From: Candidatus Nomurabacteria bacterium
Lineage (GTDB): Bacteria; Patescibacteriota; Saccharimonadia; Saccharimonadales; Saccharimonadaceae
Length of the DNA stretch: 40,992 nt
Reading direction: 5' to 3'
Assembly (NCBI GenBank): GCA_031275815.1
Contig: JAISOF010000025.1
Span: forward strand, 1-40,992
Position 1 is the first letter of the stretch; the number at the start of each line of letters is the position of its first letter. Positions 1-8,401 of the stretch are shown one piece after another. The position numbers and the translations under genes are program-made. The notes beneath the pieces were generated by a model. It did no database searches. It was given only the letters and a program-made list of their open reading frames with translations, and was not told where the DNA came from.

Positions 1-1710
1 AGCAACGCCAACTCCTCCGAATGTCCCATCACTGCTCCTTGCACTCTCACGACCTCCCCGACCACCGTCCTCACCACAAACAACAATAATGCTGTCGCCA
101 CAGACGGCGAAACCACCACTTTTGAAGTCAAAATCACCATTCCTGCCAACTCCAACATCGGAGCTTATACTCTGGATATTGCCTATGACGAAACCGCTGA
201 CCAAACTCCCTATATCCCACCCGACCAACTCACTCCCACCAACAACTGGGTCAAAGCCGCCAGCGACAACACTAGCGCCATCAACTCCATCACTGGCGCT
301 AGCAAAGACCAGTTCGCCGTCGATATTGACGCTAACATGATACCAATCGTCAACAAAGCGGATGATGGCACTTACCCATCCAGCTGGTGCAACTATGATG
401 CCAAACAATGGTGCAATGCCGTGACCGTTAAGCCCACAACCCTCGCCAAATATCAATCCGACCCAGCCGGCACCGTGATTAACGAAGACGACATTCTAGG
501 CTACTGGACGTACATCCCCCGCTACGCCTATGAAGTAATGCGCCACAGCGCCATTGACCAAGTCGTTCAAGCCCAAAACTTCGACATCCACTTTGAAAAA
601 TCCACCACACCAAAGAAAGCTCCAGCCGCCACCTGCTCCTCTTCCAGTGGCAATGCAGCCAAAGACTACCGCACCGAATGTAGTATCAGCCGCACCTATC
701 CCACTGCCAGCCCTTACGACACCTCCACTTGGGCAACTCATCCAGCCTTCACACTCGGCACCACCGAACTAAACGGCCTCTGGGTCGGCAAGTTCGAAAC
801 CACCGGCGTCCAAAGAGCCCCGACCGTTAAACCTAACTCCCATGCCAACATCTTCAAACACACCGGCGAATTCTACTACGCCGCCCAAAGACTCGGCAAA
901 ACCGCTCTTGACCCGAGTGCTGGTAATACCGTATCTGGTATGACCCAAAACAGCCACAACCTCGCCAACCAAAACTCCATCATGCTTAAAAACGACCAAT
1001 GGGGAGCCATCGCCTACCTCAGCTCCTCAACTTACGGAGCGGGAGTCAACAACGTCCAAATCAACGCCGCTTACCCAACCACCAGCTCTGATGCTGACGG
1101 CACCAGTTCCAGATTTGGTATCACCGGCTGTGGTCCCAGTTCGTCCGGCAGCACCGGATCTTACACCGACGGCACAGCCCTAAGCTCCAGTGTCACCCAA
1201 TCCAACACGGCCTGCTCGCAAGACATCAGCCGCGCTTATCACGGCACACTCGGGCAGCTCGCCAGCTCCACTAATAATGTTTATGGTATTTATGACCTGT
1301 CGGGCGGAACTTATGAATACGTGATGGGCAACCTCAACGCCACCAGCTCCACAGCCTACATGGCGACCATGCCAAACGCCAACTACTTCAACATCTACCC
1401 AGCCCCACCATTTGGCACCCGCCCTAGTTGGAGCAGCAGCACAAGTGAACAATATTACAACAATGACATCTGCACGTGGTCGACGTGTGGCGGGCACGCC
1501 CTTCACGAAACCAAAACCGTCCAGTCCGTTTCGTCGGATGTTCAGTCGTGGGGCTCGGACTACTCGAGCTTTGCGTACTCCGGCTATCCGTGGTTTAGAC
1601 GCGGTGGCATTTCGGGTGTTGGTTCGGGTGATGGAGTGTTCGCGTTGCACTACGGCACTGGCTCTGCCGACCGTAGTCTTGGCTTTCGGGTAGTGGTTGG
1701 AGCGTTTTAG
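1..1710 (+). CDS. Surface protein with C-type-lectin-like C-terminus (5' truncated by window edge)
   Basis: The reading frame is open from base 1 without a start, so the 5' part lies outside the window. About 569 residues are visible. After an Ala/Thr/Asn-rich Ig-like stretch, residues from about 75 onward (WVKAA, FAVDIDANMIP, NYDAKQWCNAVTV, GYWTYIPRYAYEV, GKFETTG) align closely with the C-terminal half of the protein encoded at 36630-40697, so the two are paralogues. The last ~50 residues (PWFRRGG ... LGFRVV) have the RGG/GFRVV framing of C-type-lectin folds used by FGE-sulfatase-like proteins and by targets of diversity-generating retroelements. This is probably an exported, cell-surface binding protein. 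The coding strand changes style near base 1475: A falls to about 11% over 1561-1710, against about 27% a few hundred bases upstream. Ligand and partner are unknown. Confidence 0.8.
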   Translation, partial: SNANSSECPITAPCTLTTSPTTVLTTNNNNAVATDGETTTFEVKITIPANSNIGAYTLDIAYDETADQTPYIPPDQLTPTNNWVKAASDNTSAINSITGASKDQFAVDIDANMIPIVNKADDGTYPSSWCNYDAKQWCNAVTVKPTTLAKYQSDPAGTVINEDDILGYWTYIPRYAYEVMRHSAIDQVVQAQNFDIHFEKSTTPKKAPAATCSSSSGNAAKDYRTECSISRTYPTASPYDTSTWATHPAFTLGTTELNGLWVGKFETTGVQRAPTVKPNSHANIFKHTGEFYYAAQRLGKTALDPSAGNTVSGMTQNSHNLANQNSIMLKNDQWGAIAYLSSSTYGAGVNNVQINAAYPTTSSDADGTSSRFGITGCGPSSSGSTGSYTDGTALSSSVTQSNTACSQDISRAYHGTLGQLASSTNNVYGIYDLSGGTYEYVMGNLNATSSTAYMATMPNANYFNIYPAPPFGTRPSWSSSTSEQYYNNDICTWSTCGGHALHETKTVQSVSSDVQSWGSDYSSFAYSGYPWFRRGGISGVGSGDGVFALHYGTGSADRSLGFRVVVGAF

Positions 1711-1856
1711 GTCGTTTAGTCCTTCGGAACCCCTCCAGCCATTAGTTTGGTGTTCAAGCGTTTCGGCTCGGGGTGGTTTTCGTCGGCTTCTCATGTGCAG
1801 CCTACGCCACAAGAACGCGAAAAAAGAGCAACATCTATCCCCTCATTATATCACAC

Positions 1857-1885
1857 TTGACCAAAAAAGTCAACGCTGGTATACT
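1857..1885 (+). promoter_or_regulatory. tsaD promoter, leaderless
   Basis: TTGACC, a 17-nt spacer and TATACT. Six bases separate the -10 box from the tsaD ATG at 1892, so transcription should begin at or next to the start codon. Confidence 0.75.
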
Positions 1886-1891
1886 GGAGTC

Positions 1892-2917
1892 ATGAAGATT
1901 TTGGGGATTGAGAGCTCTTGTGATGAAACGGCGGCGGCGGTGGTGGAAAACGGCACCAAGATTATTTCCAACGTCGTGCACTCCCAGATTGATATTCACA
2001 AAAAATATGGTGGCGTGGTGCCGGAGGTGGCGGCGCGCAGCCACATTGAGGTGGTGAATGCGGTGGTGGACGAGGCGGTTTTGGATTGGGGCGAGATTGA
2101 CGCGATTGCTGTGACTTATGCGCCCGGTCTGATCGGCTCACTGATGGTGGGGACTTTGACGGCGCGCACGCTGGCGCTCCTGAAAAACAAGCCACTGTAT
2201 CCCATCCACCACATCAGAGCGCACATTTATGCGAATTTTATCGACCAGCCGGTTTTGCGGTTCCCGATTTTGGCTCTGGTGGTTTCGGGCGGGCACACGC
2301 AGTTGGTTTTCATGAAAAATCACCAAGATTTTCGGGTGATTGGTGGCACGCGCGACGACGCGGTGGGCGAATGTTTCGACAAGGTGGCGAAGATTTTGGG
2401 GTTGCCATATCCGGGCGGGCCGTCGATTGCAGAGGCTGCCAAATCGGGCGACGAGAATGCTTATCGCCTGCCCAAATCCAAGCTGGACACGCCCTATGAT
2501 TTTTCTTTTTCGGGGCTGAAGACCGCTGTTCTCAGAGCTTCACAGAGCGCCATTGGCGAAGATTTTGCGTTCCCATCCACCGAAATTGCGAAGCGCCTCA
2601 GCCAAAAGCAACGACAAGATTTTGCCGCCAGTTTCCAAAAAACCGCTGTGGCAACTTTGGTTGACGGTTTGCAAAAAGCCGCCAACGACTTTCACCCTGC
2701 CACCATCTTGTTGGCGGGCGGCGTCTCCGCCAACCAGAAATTGCGCGAAGAAGTCAAAAAACGCATCAAAAACCCGCCCATCCACTTCCCAAAACCCGCC
2801 CTCTGCACCGACAACGCCGCGATGGTCGCCGCCAGCGCCTTTTTCGACATCCAATCCGGCGCCCAGCCCGCCGACCCAAAAAACCTTGAGATTTTCCCGA
2901 CGAAACACCTTATTTGA
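1892..2917 (+). CDS. tsaD: tRNA N6-adenosine threonylcarbamoyltransferase TsaD
   Basis: 341 residues, the usual TsaD length. TsaD transfers the threonylcarbamoyl group from TC-AMP to A37 of ANN-decoding tRNAs, acting with TsaB/TsaE in the cytoplasm. Visible family motifs are the N-terminal GIESSCDET, the metal-binding HHIRAH segment near residue 110, SGGHTQL, the glycine-rich YPGGPS, GGVSAN near residue 290 and DNAAM. The open frame extends upstream to 1697, but the ATG at 1892 is chosen because homologues start MKILGIESSCDET and a strong promoter sits immediately before it with no room for a leader. It stands as a single transcription unit between two surface-protein genes. No abnormal features. 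Confidence 0.96.
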   Translation: MKILGIESSCDETAAAVVENGTKIISNVVHSQIDIHKKYGGVVPEVAARSHIEVVNAVVDEAVLDWGEIDAIAVTYAPGLIGSLMVGTLTARTLALLKNKPLYPIHHIRAHIYANFIDQPVLRFPILALVVSGGHTQLVFMKNHQDFRVIGGTRDDAVGECFDKVAKILGLPYPGGPSIAEAAKSGDENAYRLPKSKLDTPYDFSFSGLKTAVLRASQSAIGEDFAFPSTEIAKRLSQKQRQDFAASFQKTAVATLVDGLQKAANDFHPATILLAGGVSANQKLREEVKKRIKNPPIHFPKPALCTDNAAMVAASAFFDIQSGAQPADPKNLEIFPTKHLI

Positions 2918-2935
2918 AATTAGTAAGTACAATAC

Positions 2936-5900
2936 TTACTTGGATAAGCGCTTAATAGCCAGAGCCAACACTGAAGAAGCCCCAGCGAAAATCAGGATCA
3001 AAACGTATACAGGAAGAGCGTTGAAAGACGTGGGAGAAGTGGACGAGACTTTATGCCCAGTGTTGGGGACGCCGAGTTTATCATCATTATCATCCATGTT
3101 AACAGCATAAGTATAGGCGCCGATGTCAGCCGAAAAACGTGTGGCGCCAGTAATGTCAGTTTTGACATCAGACAGGGCAAGGGCGTTGGAGAATAGCGGC
3201 GACTGGTCAGTGATGCGGAAGCTGCCATTGAACGGGTCGAGGAAAGTGCGCTCAAAGTCATCAAGACCGGTGGTGATGTTGGTGGAGCCCAGCGCCACGG
3301 CTCCGCTGCTATTTTTGATGGTCGTGGCGGCTGAATAAGTGATTTGATCAAGCAGGGCGTCATCTGTCACATAGATATCCGTGCTGTCAATATCATCCGC
3401 CCGCCTGGCTCCCAGACTCGCCACATTGGTCAACGCTCCACCGGAGATATAGATGTTGTCACCGGAGCCGTTGACGATTCCGAGGCGGGGCGGTACTTGA
3501 TAGACGGACCATTCTCCGGTGATGGTGGCAATGGGAAGAATAGTAAAGTCTTTCCTATATGAATACATATAATAATAAAACGTTCTTTCAGCGTAGTAAT
3601 TATTGAGGAGCGTATCAGTATTAAGCTGTAGGCTATTATTGTCAGAACAACTTACTTCTATGTTATCATATTTTGAAAATGCTTGAAGTGACCGACCAGT
3701 AGCACCACTGTACTTAGGGTTATCATCAATTACATAATAATAGTAAGGTGAGGGTTTATTACGGATATATCTAGTAATATCGCTGCGTGTGTACACACTG
3801 CATGCGTAATGATATGATGCATCCACCACCCATTCTCCATCAAGGTCGGATTTGTAATCAGCCAGCGTTCCATCATCTGCTATAGTGATGTAATAAGCAT
3901 CAGATAAGTATTGAACCACCCACCAATAATTATAAGTTGTCGGTGTGTTTTTTGAGGAACTATTAATTCCAGCAACTGAGAAGCCATTAAAGTTTTCGGG
4001 CAAAATGTCATCTTCTGAGAACAAATGGTCATATATTGGTTGCAAAACCCCGTCCACGTACCAAGTGAAGATGTAATAATAAAAGATTGAGGACTCTTTA
4101 CGAGTGTATCTGATTGGTTGTGCAATCACTTCCCCCCACTCATAATCTATTTTTATGGTGGGGTGATAGCTATCATCTAAGACCCATTCTCCATCTAAAT
4201 CTGATTTATATCCATATCCGTACAAGTAACTATCTTCAGGTATCGTCAGCTTAAAGGTAAATGGTTCTCGCTCGGAGGCCGCTGAATTGCCAAAAACAGT
4301 GGAGTTCTTAAGGCTAGTCTTGTTGGCGTCGCTCAGCCATAAGCCACCGCCGTTGCCGCCCGGGGACGGCTCCATGCTGGTGGGAATGCCAAGGCTGTGA
4401 TTATTCACAATGACAGCGTTGACGATTTCCGGTGAGCTTTCGGAGTCGTTGTATTCCGTGCCGGTGTGAATGCCGCCGCCATCGTTGAAAGCATAGTTGT
4501 TGGCGATATAGCCGCCATACAGACTGGCGCCACTCAGCAAAATGCCGCCGCCGGTGGTCTCGGAGACATTGTCAGTGACCACAACATTTTCTAGCTTTCC
4601 TCCATTCATGAATATCCCTCCGCCGCACGTCAAAAAGTCGGCTTGGAAATTGGCGACGGCGTCATAATTATCATGCACCCAAGCGTTTTTTAATAGACCG
4701 CTATACATGAATACGCCAGCTCCTCCTTGGAAACCACTTTTGACACCGTGTTGCATGTTATCTACAAGTGTAGTTGGATAAACGGCGCTGAAGCCATTAC
4801 TCACTTCCACACCGTCCACCAGCGGTTGGTATTTTTGGGGTTCGACATCTTGGTGTCCGGCTTCGACTTGGCTGATGACATGCACGCCTTGCGAGGGAAG
4901 AGTGGGCTGCCGGTCGGTGGGGTTGTCTTGGTTGACGAGGTTCATATAATCCGGTTGGATGGGTACAAACGGGAGGTTGTAGTCAGGTTCAAAACCATTA
5001 TGAATTATGTACTGTCCCTCAAGCGTATACCCCCGCTCACCAATAAAATGTGTGGTTTGCCCCTGAGAAGAGCCAATCAGACTCAAACCAGTATCCGTCC
5101 CCTCAGAGTTTTGGTAAGTAAAATTGGGGCGTTGGTCAATGGAAGTTTCGTTGCCGACGAACCCGCCATACAATTTCATATCCATACGGTCGTTTGGGTC
5201 GTCACCAACAATCGGCGCCAACAACAGCCCCGACCACACGCCGCCCACCATGCCATCGTTGGCTTTATACCAGTGTGAAATAGTCCGAGTATACAGCAGC
5301 TCCCTGCCCGGCACCACATATTCGCCTTGCGCCACCCAAATCTGGTGGGCTTTGCCACGCACGGCGGCGATTAAGGCATTTTGGACGCCGCCTTTGGCGT
5401 TGCCGTCCATGGCATTCTCCCAACTGGTGCCATCTTTGGCGCCGGAACCGTGCTCCGTGACATAAACAATGTCACCTGGAAAAGTGGTGAAAGTTGGAGT
5501 GGCGCCAGGAGATTCATAAGCCCCAATGTCGGGGGCGTTGCCCAAAAAATGCGAACGACCAGCAAGGTCTTTTTGGATGACGGGATAAAACACGTCCGTG
5601 CCGGCGTCAATCAAGGGCGAACCCTCGCTGGGGGAATAGTCAAAATCCGGCTTGCCGGGCGAGCCGGGATAGTCCCACGCACCGATAGCGTCCAGCGGAA
5701 AATTGGTGAAATAGCTGGCGTAAGTGTTCAGTTGCTCGATTTCGTCAGTGTCGAGATAGATGGGGGTGAAGACATTGTTCTCGGTGTCTTTGTGGATCCA
5801 GTTGTTCATGTATTTTATGGCGCTTTCTTCTTTGGAAGAGTATGTCATAAAATTACGGTTTACGATAGAAATAGTAGAGGTGTCCTTATATTGCCTGCCA

Positions 5901-6937
5901 TTGCTGGCATCTGTTAGAGTTTGGCTGGTGCCAATAGAGTTATTGAAAAATACGTTATTTTCCAAAATAGAGTCTCCTCTTAGTTCAATAGGGACAGTGA
6001 CCCTGTCAGAATAGAAATAATTGGGACTTTGGTTGTTGACTATAGTATTCCCGACTATATGAGACGCTCCGTGGGATGTGATGATAATGCCACTAGGCCG
6101 CTCCGTAAGATACGAGTCGCCAGTACCGTTATGAGCTATCAAATTACCGCTCAAAGTTCCATCAGTTAATTTGATGACCGGAAACAGCGGAACATCAGTA
6201 ATGTTATTCATAATAATACAACGGTTAACAGTACCCCCATTGACATCAATCGAGCCTCCGCCGTAGTACGCCGGGCTAAAATGCGTCAAAGTCACCCCCT
6301 CCACCATCGCCCCAGCGTGCATGATCATAAGAGAATACCCCGGCTGAAAATCCTCTGCCTCGTCAAAATACGAGCCGCCGTCCATAATCACATCCTCCGG
6401 CGTCGTTCCCTCAGCTCCCCTCAACACCAATCGTCGCTCCATAATCAAATTGTCTGACAAGCGATAAGTGCCGGCAGGAAACTCAATCACAATATCATCC
6501 GGAAAATTATCAACGATGTCGTTAAGGCTGGCACCAGGGTTTTGAGAGAGGTATTGTTGGACTTCAGCGGCGGTGACTGTGATATCCTCAATTTCGACGG
6601 CTTCCGTCGGTTTCATCGCCACGAAGGCAACGCCGCCCAGAAGCAATAGCGCCACGGTCAGCACGACCGTGCGTAGCTTGCAGAAATTGGCTAGTTGGTG
6701 CGAAAGTTTATGTTTGATAATGAGCTTGGGCGGAAGAACCTTCCGGCTAGCGCCCTTTGGTTGGAACAATCCGCCAACAATCTTGTTTGACTTTTTCTTA
6801 ATAAATCGCAACATGCTGAAAATCTTCTTTCTCTCTCGCAAGCTATCAGGTTTTTTATTTGTAACTAAATCTCTACAGGGTAATTCTACCCCCCCCCCCC
6901 ACGTCAAGTAGCCGTGAGGCTTTTTGTCTTGGATCAT
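2936..6937 (-). CDS. Giant parallel beta-helix surface protein, phase-variable start (G12 tract)
   Basis: 1333 residues from the ATG at 6937, or 1292 from the ATG at 6814. A basic n-region and a hydrophobic segment (VVLTVALLLLGGVAFVAM) form an uncleaved or late-cleaved signal. The body holds repeated N-, T- and G-rich beta-helix rungs (GGSIDVNGGTVNRC, GGGIFMNGGKLENV, GGGILLSG) and a second start-like module (VYVTEHGSGAKDGTSWENA). The C-terminus has VPNTG, a hydrophobic helix and the basic tail KRLSK, which resembles a sortase-sorting signal. The ATG at 6937 lies 4 nt after TATAAT and puts the G12 tract in codons 13-17. With 11 or 13 G the frame stops within a few codons. The ATG at 6814 is the conservative alternative. 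A low-GC insert with duplicated GEWVxDxSYH units occupies about 3540-4260. Confidence 0.85.
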   Translation of the reverse strand: MIQDKKPHGYLTWGGGVELPCRDLVTNKKPDSLRERKKIFSMLRFIKKKSNKIVGGLFQPKGASRKVLPPKLIIKHKLSHQLANFCKLRTVVLTVALLLLGGVAFVAMKPTEAVEIEDITVTAAEVQQYLSQNPGASLNDIVDNFPDDIVIEFPAGTYRLSDNLIMERRLVLRGAEGTTPEDVIMDGGSYFDEAEDFQPGYSLMIMHAGAMVEGVTLTHFSPAYYGGGSIDVNGGTVNRCIIMNNITDVPLFPVIKLTDGTLSGNLIAHNGTGDSYLTERPSGIIITSHGASHIVGNTIVNNQSPNYFYSDRVTVPIELRGDSILENNVFFNNSIGTSQTLTDASNGRQYKDTSTISIVNRNFMTYSSKEESAIKYMNNWIHKDTENNVFTPIYLDTDEIEQLNTYASYFTNFPLDAIGAWDYPGSPGKPDFDYSPSEGSPLIDAGTDVFYPVIQKDLAGRSHFLGNAPDIGAYESPGATPTFTTFPGDIVYVTEHGSGAKDGTSWENAMDGNAKGGVQNALIAAVRGKAHQIWVAQGEYVVPGRELLYTRTISHWYKANDGMVGGVWSGLLLAPIVGDDPNDRMDMKLYGGFVGNETSIDQRPNFTYQNSEGTDTGLSLIGSSQGQTTHFIGERGYTLEGQYIIHNGFEPDYNLPFVPIQPDYMNLVNQDNPTDRQPTLPSQGVHVISQVEAGHQDVEPQKYQPLVDGVEVSNGFSAVYPTTLVDNMQHGVKSGFQGGAGVFMYSGLLKNAWVHDNYDAVANFQADFLTCGGGIFMNGGKLENVVVTDNVSETTGGGILLSGASLYGGYIANNYAFNDGGGIHTGTEYNDSESSPEIVNAVIVNNHSLGIPTSMEPSPGGNGGGLWLSDANKTSLKNSTVFGNSAASEREPFTFKLTIPEDSYLYGYGYKSDLDGEWVLDDSYHPTIKIDYEWGEVIAQPIRYTRKESSIFYYYIFTWYVDGVLQPIYDHLFSEDDILPENFNGFSVAGINSSSKNTPTTYNYWWVVQYLSDAYYITIADDGTLADYKSDLDGEWVVDASYHYACSVYTRSDITRYIRNKPSPYYYYVIDDNPKYSGATGRSLQAFSKYDNIEVSCSDNNSLQLNTDTLLNNYYAERTFYYYMYSYRKDFTILPIATITGEWSVYQVPPRLGIVNGSGDNIYISGGALTNVASLGARRADDIDSTDIYVTDDALLDQITYSAATTIKNSSGAVALGSTNITTGLDDFERTFLDPFNGSFRITDQSPLFSNALALSDVKTDITGATRFSADIGAYTYAVNMDDNDDKLGVPNTGHKVSSTSPTSFNALPVYVLILIFAGASSVLALAIKRLSK
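6889..6900 (-). repeat. Homopolymer G12 (minus strand) in 5' end of beta-helix gene
   Basis: Twelve consecutive C on the plus strand, read as G12 by the gene. It encodes the end of Trp plus Gly-Gly-Gly and the first base of Val when read from the ATG at 6937, and is in frame (ON) here. It also lies between TTGACG and TAGAAT with a 13-nt spacer, so a promoter-spacing role is the alternative reading. Confidence 0.9.
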
Positions 6938-6941
6938 AACT

Positions 6942-6974
6942 ATTATAGATACAAGTGTTGTAAATTTTACAACA
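6942..6974 (-). promoter_or_regulatory. Promoter and palindromic operator of beta-helix gene
   Basis: TATAAT at 6947-6942 lies 4 nt before the ATG at 6937. Just upstream is a perfect inverted repeat GTTGTAAA-T-TTTACAAC (8-bp arms, about 6957-6973) where the -35 region should be. A dimeric repressor site is plausible. The -35 itself is poor (TTGTAA with a 19-nt spacer). Confidence 0.5.
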
Positions 6975-6995
6975 AAAATCAAGACGCAGTGTCTA

Positions 6996-8177
6996 CTAAC
7001 CGGAATGGGTGTCAAACATACATAAAGTATAGCTTGCAAGTTCTCGCCAATTGACAAAACTCATTTTTGGGCTCTTCAGCGTTTGCCCGTCATAAACCAC
7101 CGCGCGGTGATGATTTTTGACTTTCAAGATGTTGGCAACTTCGCGCAAAGTTGTCTGGAACTCTGGTTTTGCAGTTTTGCCAGACTTGATTTCAAACATT
7201 TTTAGCTCTGAATCCGTATCATCAATGATATCGACTTCGTTTTTGTTGCTGTCGCGCCAGAAATATAAATCCGGCATAGTTTTTTGGTTCAAGTAATTTT
7301 TCATCATTTCGGTTATCACAAGATTTTCAAACAGCGCCCCGCGCATGCTGTCGTCTTGCAGGGCTTTTTCGCTTTTGATGCCCAATAAATAACTCGCTAG
7401 CCCCGTGTCATAAAAATATAATTTTGGCGATTTTATCAAACGTTTCCCGATGTTGGCGTAATATGGCATCAACTGAAGTACAATATAGCTGGACTCCAAA
7501 ACTGACAACCACGAAACGGCAGTTTTTCGATCAATCCCGCAATCACTCGCCAACGACGTGACATCCAAAACTTGTCCAATTCGCGTTGCGCAAAGCTTGA
7601 GAAACTTGTTAAAATTAGAAATCTCTTTGACGCTCAACAGACTGTCAACGTCCCGGTCGATATAAGTTTGCAAATAGTTTTCATAAAACTCTTGCGGAGG
7701 AATGTTTTTGTCGTATATTCTTGGGTAGCCGCCCTGAAGCATTAGTTTGTTCGTGCTTAGATCAATATGGTTTTTTGCAAGCTCCGAGTACGAAAAAGGC
7801 AATAGCCGAAAAATACTCACCCTGCCCGCCAAGCTTTGTTTGATGCTTTTCAACAATAGGAAGTTTTGCGAGCCGGACAGGACGTATTGTCCGGTTTTGC
7901 CCGTAAAGTCGGTTGCTGTTTGGATGTACGAGAACAAATCTGGTGCGTATTGCACCTCGTCAATAATGATTTTGTCGTTGTATCTTTCCAAGAAACCGCG
8001 CGGGTCGTCAATTGCAAACCTGCGCATATCTGGATTTTCCAGTGAAACGTATGCGTAATTTTTCAAAACGTTGGTTAGCAATGTAGACTTTCCGCTCTGC
8101 CTTGGACCGGTAACCGAAACAATCGGATACTTTTTCAATAGTTTAGTGAGATATGGGGTGACTTGGCGTTCTATCAT
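6996..8177 (-). CDS. ATP-binding protein, AAA_14 plus DUF4143 domains
   Basis: 393 residues. The N-terminal P-loop ATPase has Walker A GPRQSGKST near residue 25, Walker B IIIDEVQ near 71, and a sensor-like SGSQNF near 100. The C-terminal half is the DUF4143 region, ending in a PD-(D/E)XK-like set (NEVDIID ... FEIKSGK), suggestive of a nuclease fold. These proteins are frequent in host-associated bacteria and archaea and have no settled function; a role in mobile-element control is often guessed. The start at 8177 is supported by a strong promoter with a 6-nt gap. Its 3' end overlaps the upstream region of the beta-helix gene, including the ATG/promoter zone around 6996-7057 but not the TATAAT itself. 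Confidence 0.9.
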   Translation of the reverse strand: MIERQVTPYLTKLLKKYPIVSVTGPRQSGKSTLLTNVLKNYAYVSLENPDMRRFAIDDPRGFLERYNDKIIIDEVQYAPDLFSYIQTATDFTGKTGQYVLSGSQNFLLLKSIKQSLAGRVSIFRLLPFSYSELAKNHIDLSTNKLMLQGGYPRIYDKNIPPQEFYENYLQTYIDRDVDSLLSVKEISNFNKFLKLCATRIGQVLDVTSLASDCGIDRKTAVSWLSVLESSYIVLQLMPYYANIGKRLIKSPKLYFYDTGLASYLLGIKSEKALQDDSMRGALFENLVITEMMKNYLNQKTMPDLYFWRDSNKNEVDIIDDTDSELKMFEIKSGKTAKPEFQTTLREVANILKVKNHHRAVVYDGQTLKSPKMSFVNWRELASYTLCMFDTHSG

Positions 8178-8183
8178 GGGGGA

Positions 8184-8212
8184 ATTATAGCAAAAGAAGT
8201 TAGTTTATGCAA
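8184..8212 (-). promoter_or_regulatory. Promoter of DUF4143 ATPase gene, leaderless
   Basis: TTGCAT, a 17-nt spacer, TATAAT, then 6 nt to the ATG at 8177. The -35 lies inside the first unit of a dispersed ~23-nt repeat. Confidence 0.75.
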
Positions 8213-8274
8213 TATGTGGAATACATTTTATGTAATTTGAGGAATAGAAGCTATGTAATTTGGGGAGTGGGAGC
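8203..8274. repeat. Three degenerate ~23-nt direct repeats (fourth copy at 9125-9151)
   Basis: Units at about 8203, 8227 and 8252 share TTTATGYAATWTGRGGA. A fourth copy, GTTTATGCAATTTGGGAAAT, lies at 9125-9151, so the copies flank the Fic gene on both sides. The rest of 8178-8397 contains no convincing gene. Confidence 0.6.
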
Positions 8275-8361
8275 TGGAGAGGTGTTGACGCCCGTCCAAT
8301 ACTTTTCCCGACCACTCCACCGCCCACCAATCTGCCACCATAGCCGCCGTGCCAAAGCCCT

Positions 8362-8401
8362 TTTGCGACAAATTCGCGACAGTTTTCGCGACAAAAATTA
8401 C
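8362..8401. repeat. 40-nt direct repeat copy 1 (GTCGC-rich), after Fic stop codon
   Basis: This 40-nt segment matches 13215-13254 at 36 of 40 positions in the same orientation. Each copy contains three TGTCGC units and includes the TAA stop of the neighbouring gene (Fic here, rpoD there). Confidence 0.85.

Noticed and set aside
1180-1812. 210-codon minus-strand frame opposite the first surface gene
   Set aside because: Shadow of the sense frame produced by its codon bias; no recognisable protein features.
1711-1891. Template repeat, reverse transcriptase or accessory gene of a retroelement after the first gene
   Set aside because: No frame with RT motifs and no copy of the variable segment within the window; only the 180-nt spacer with the tsaD promoter is present.
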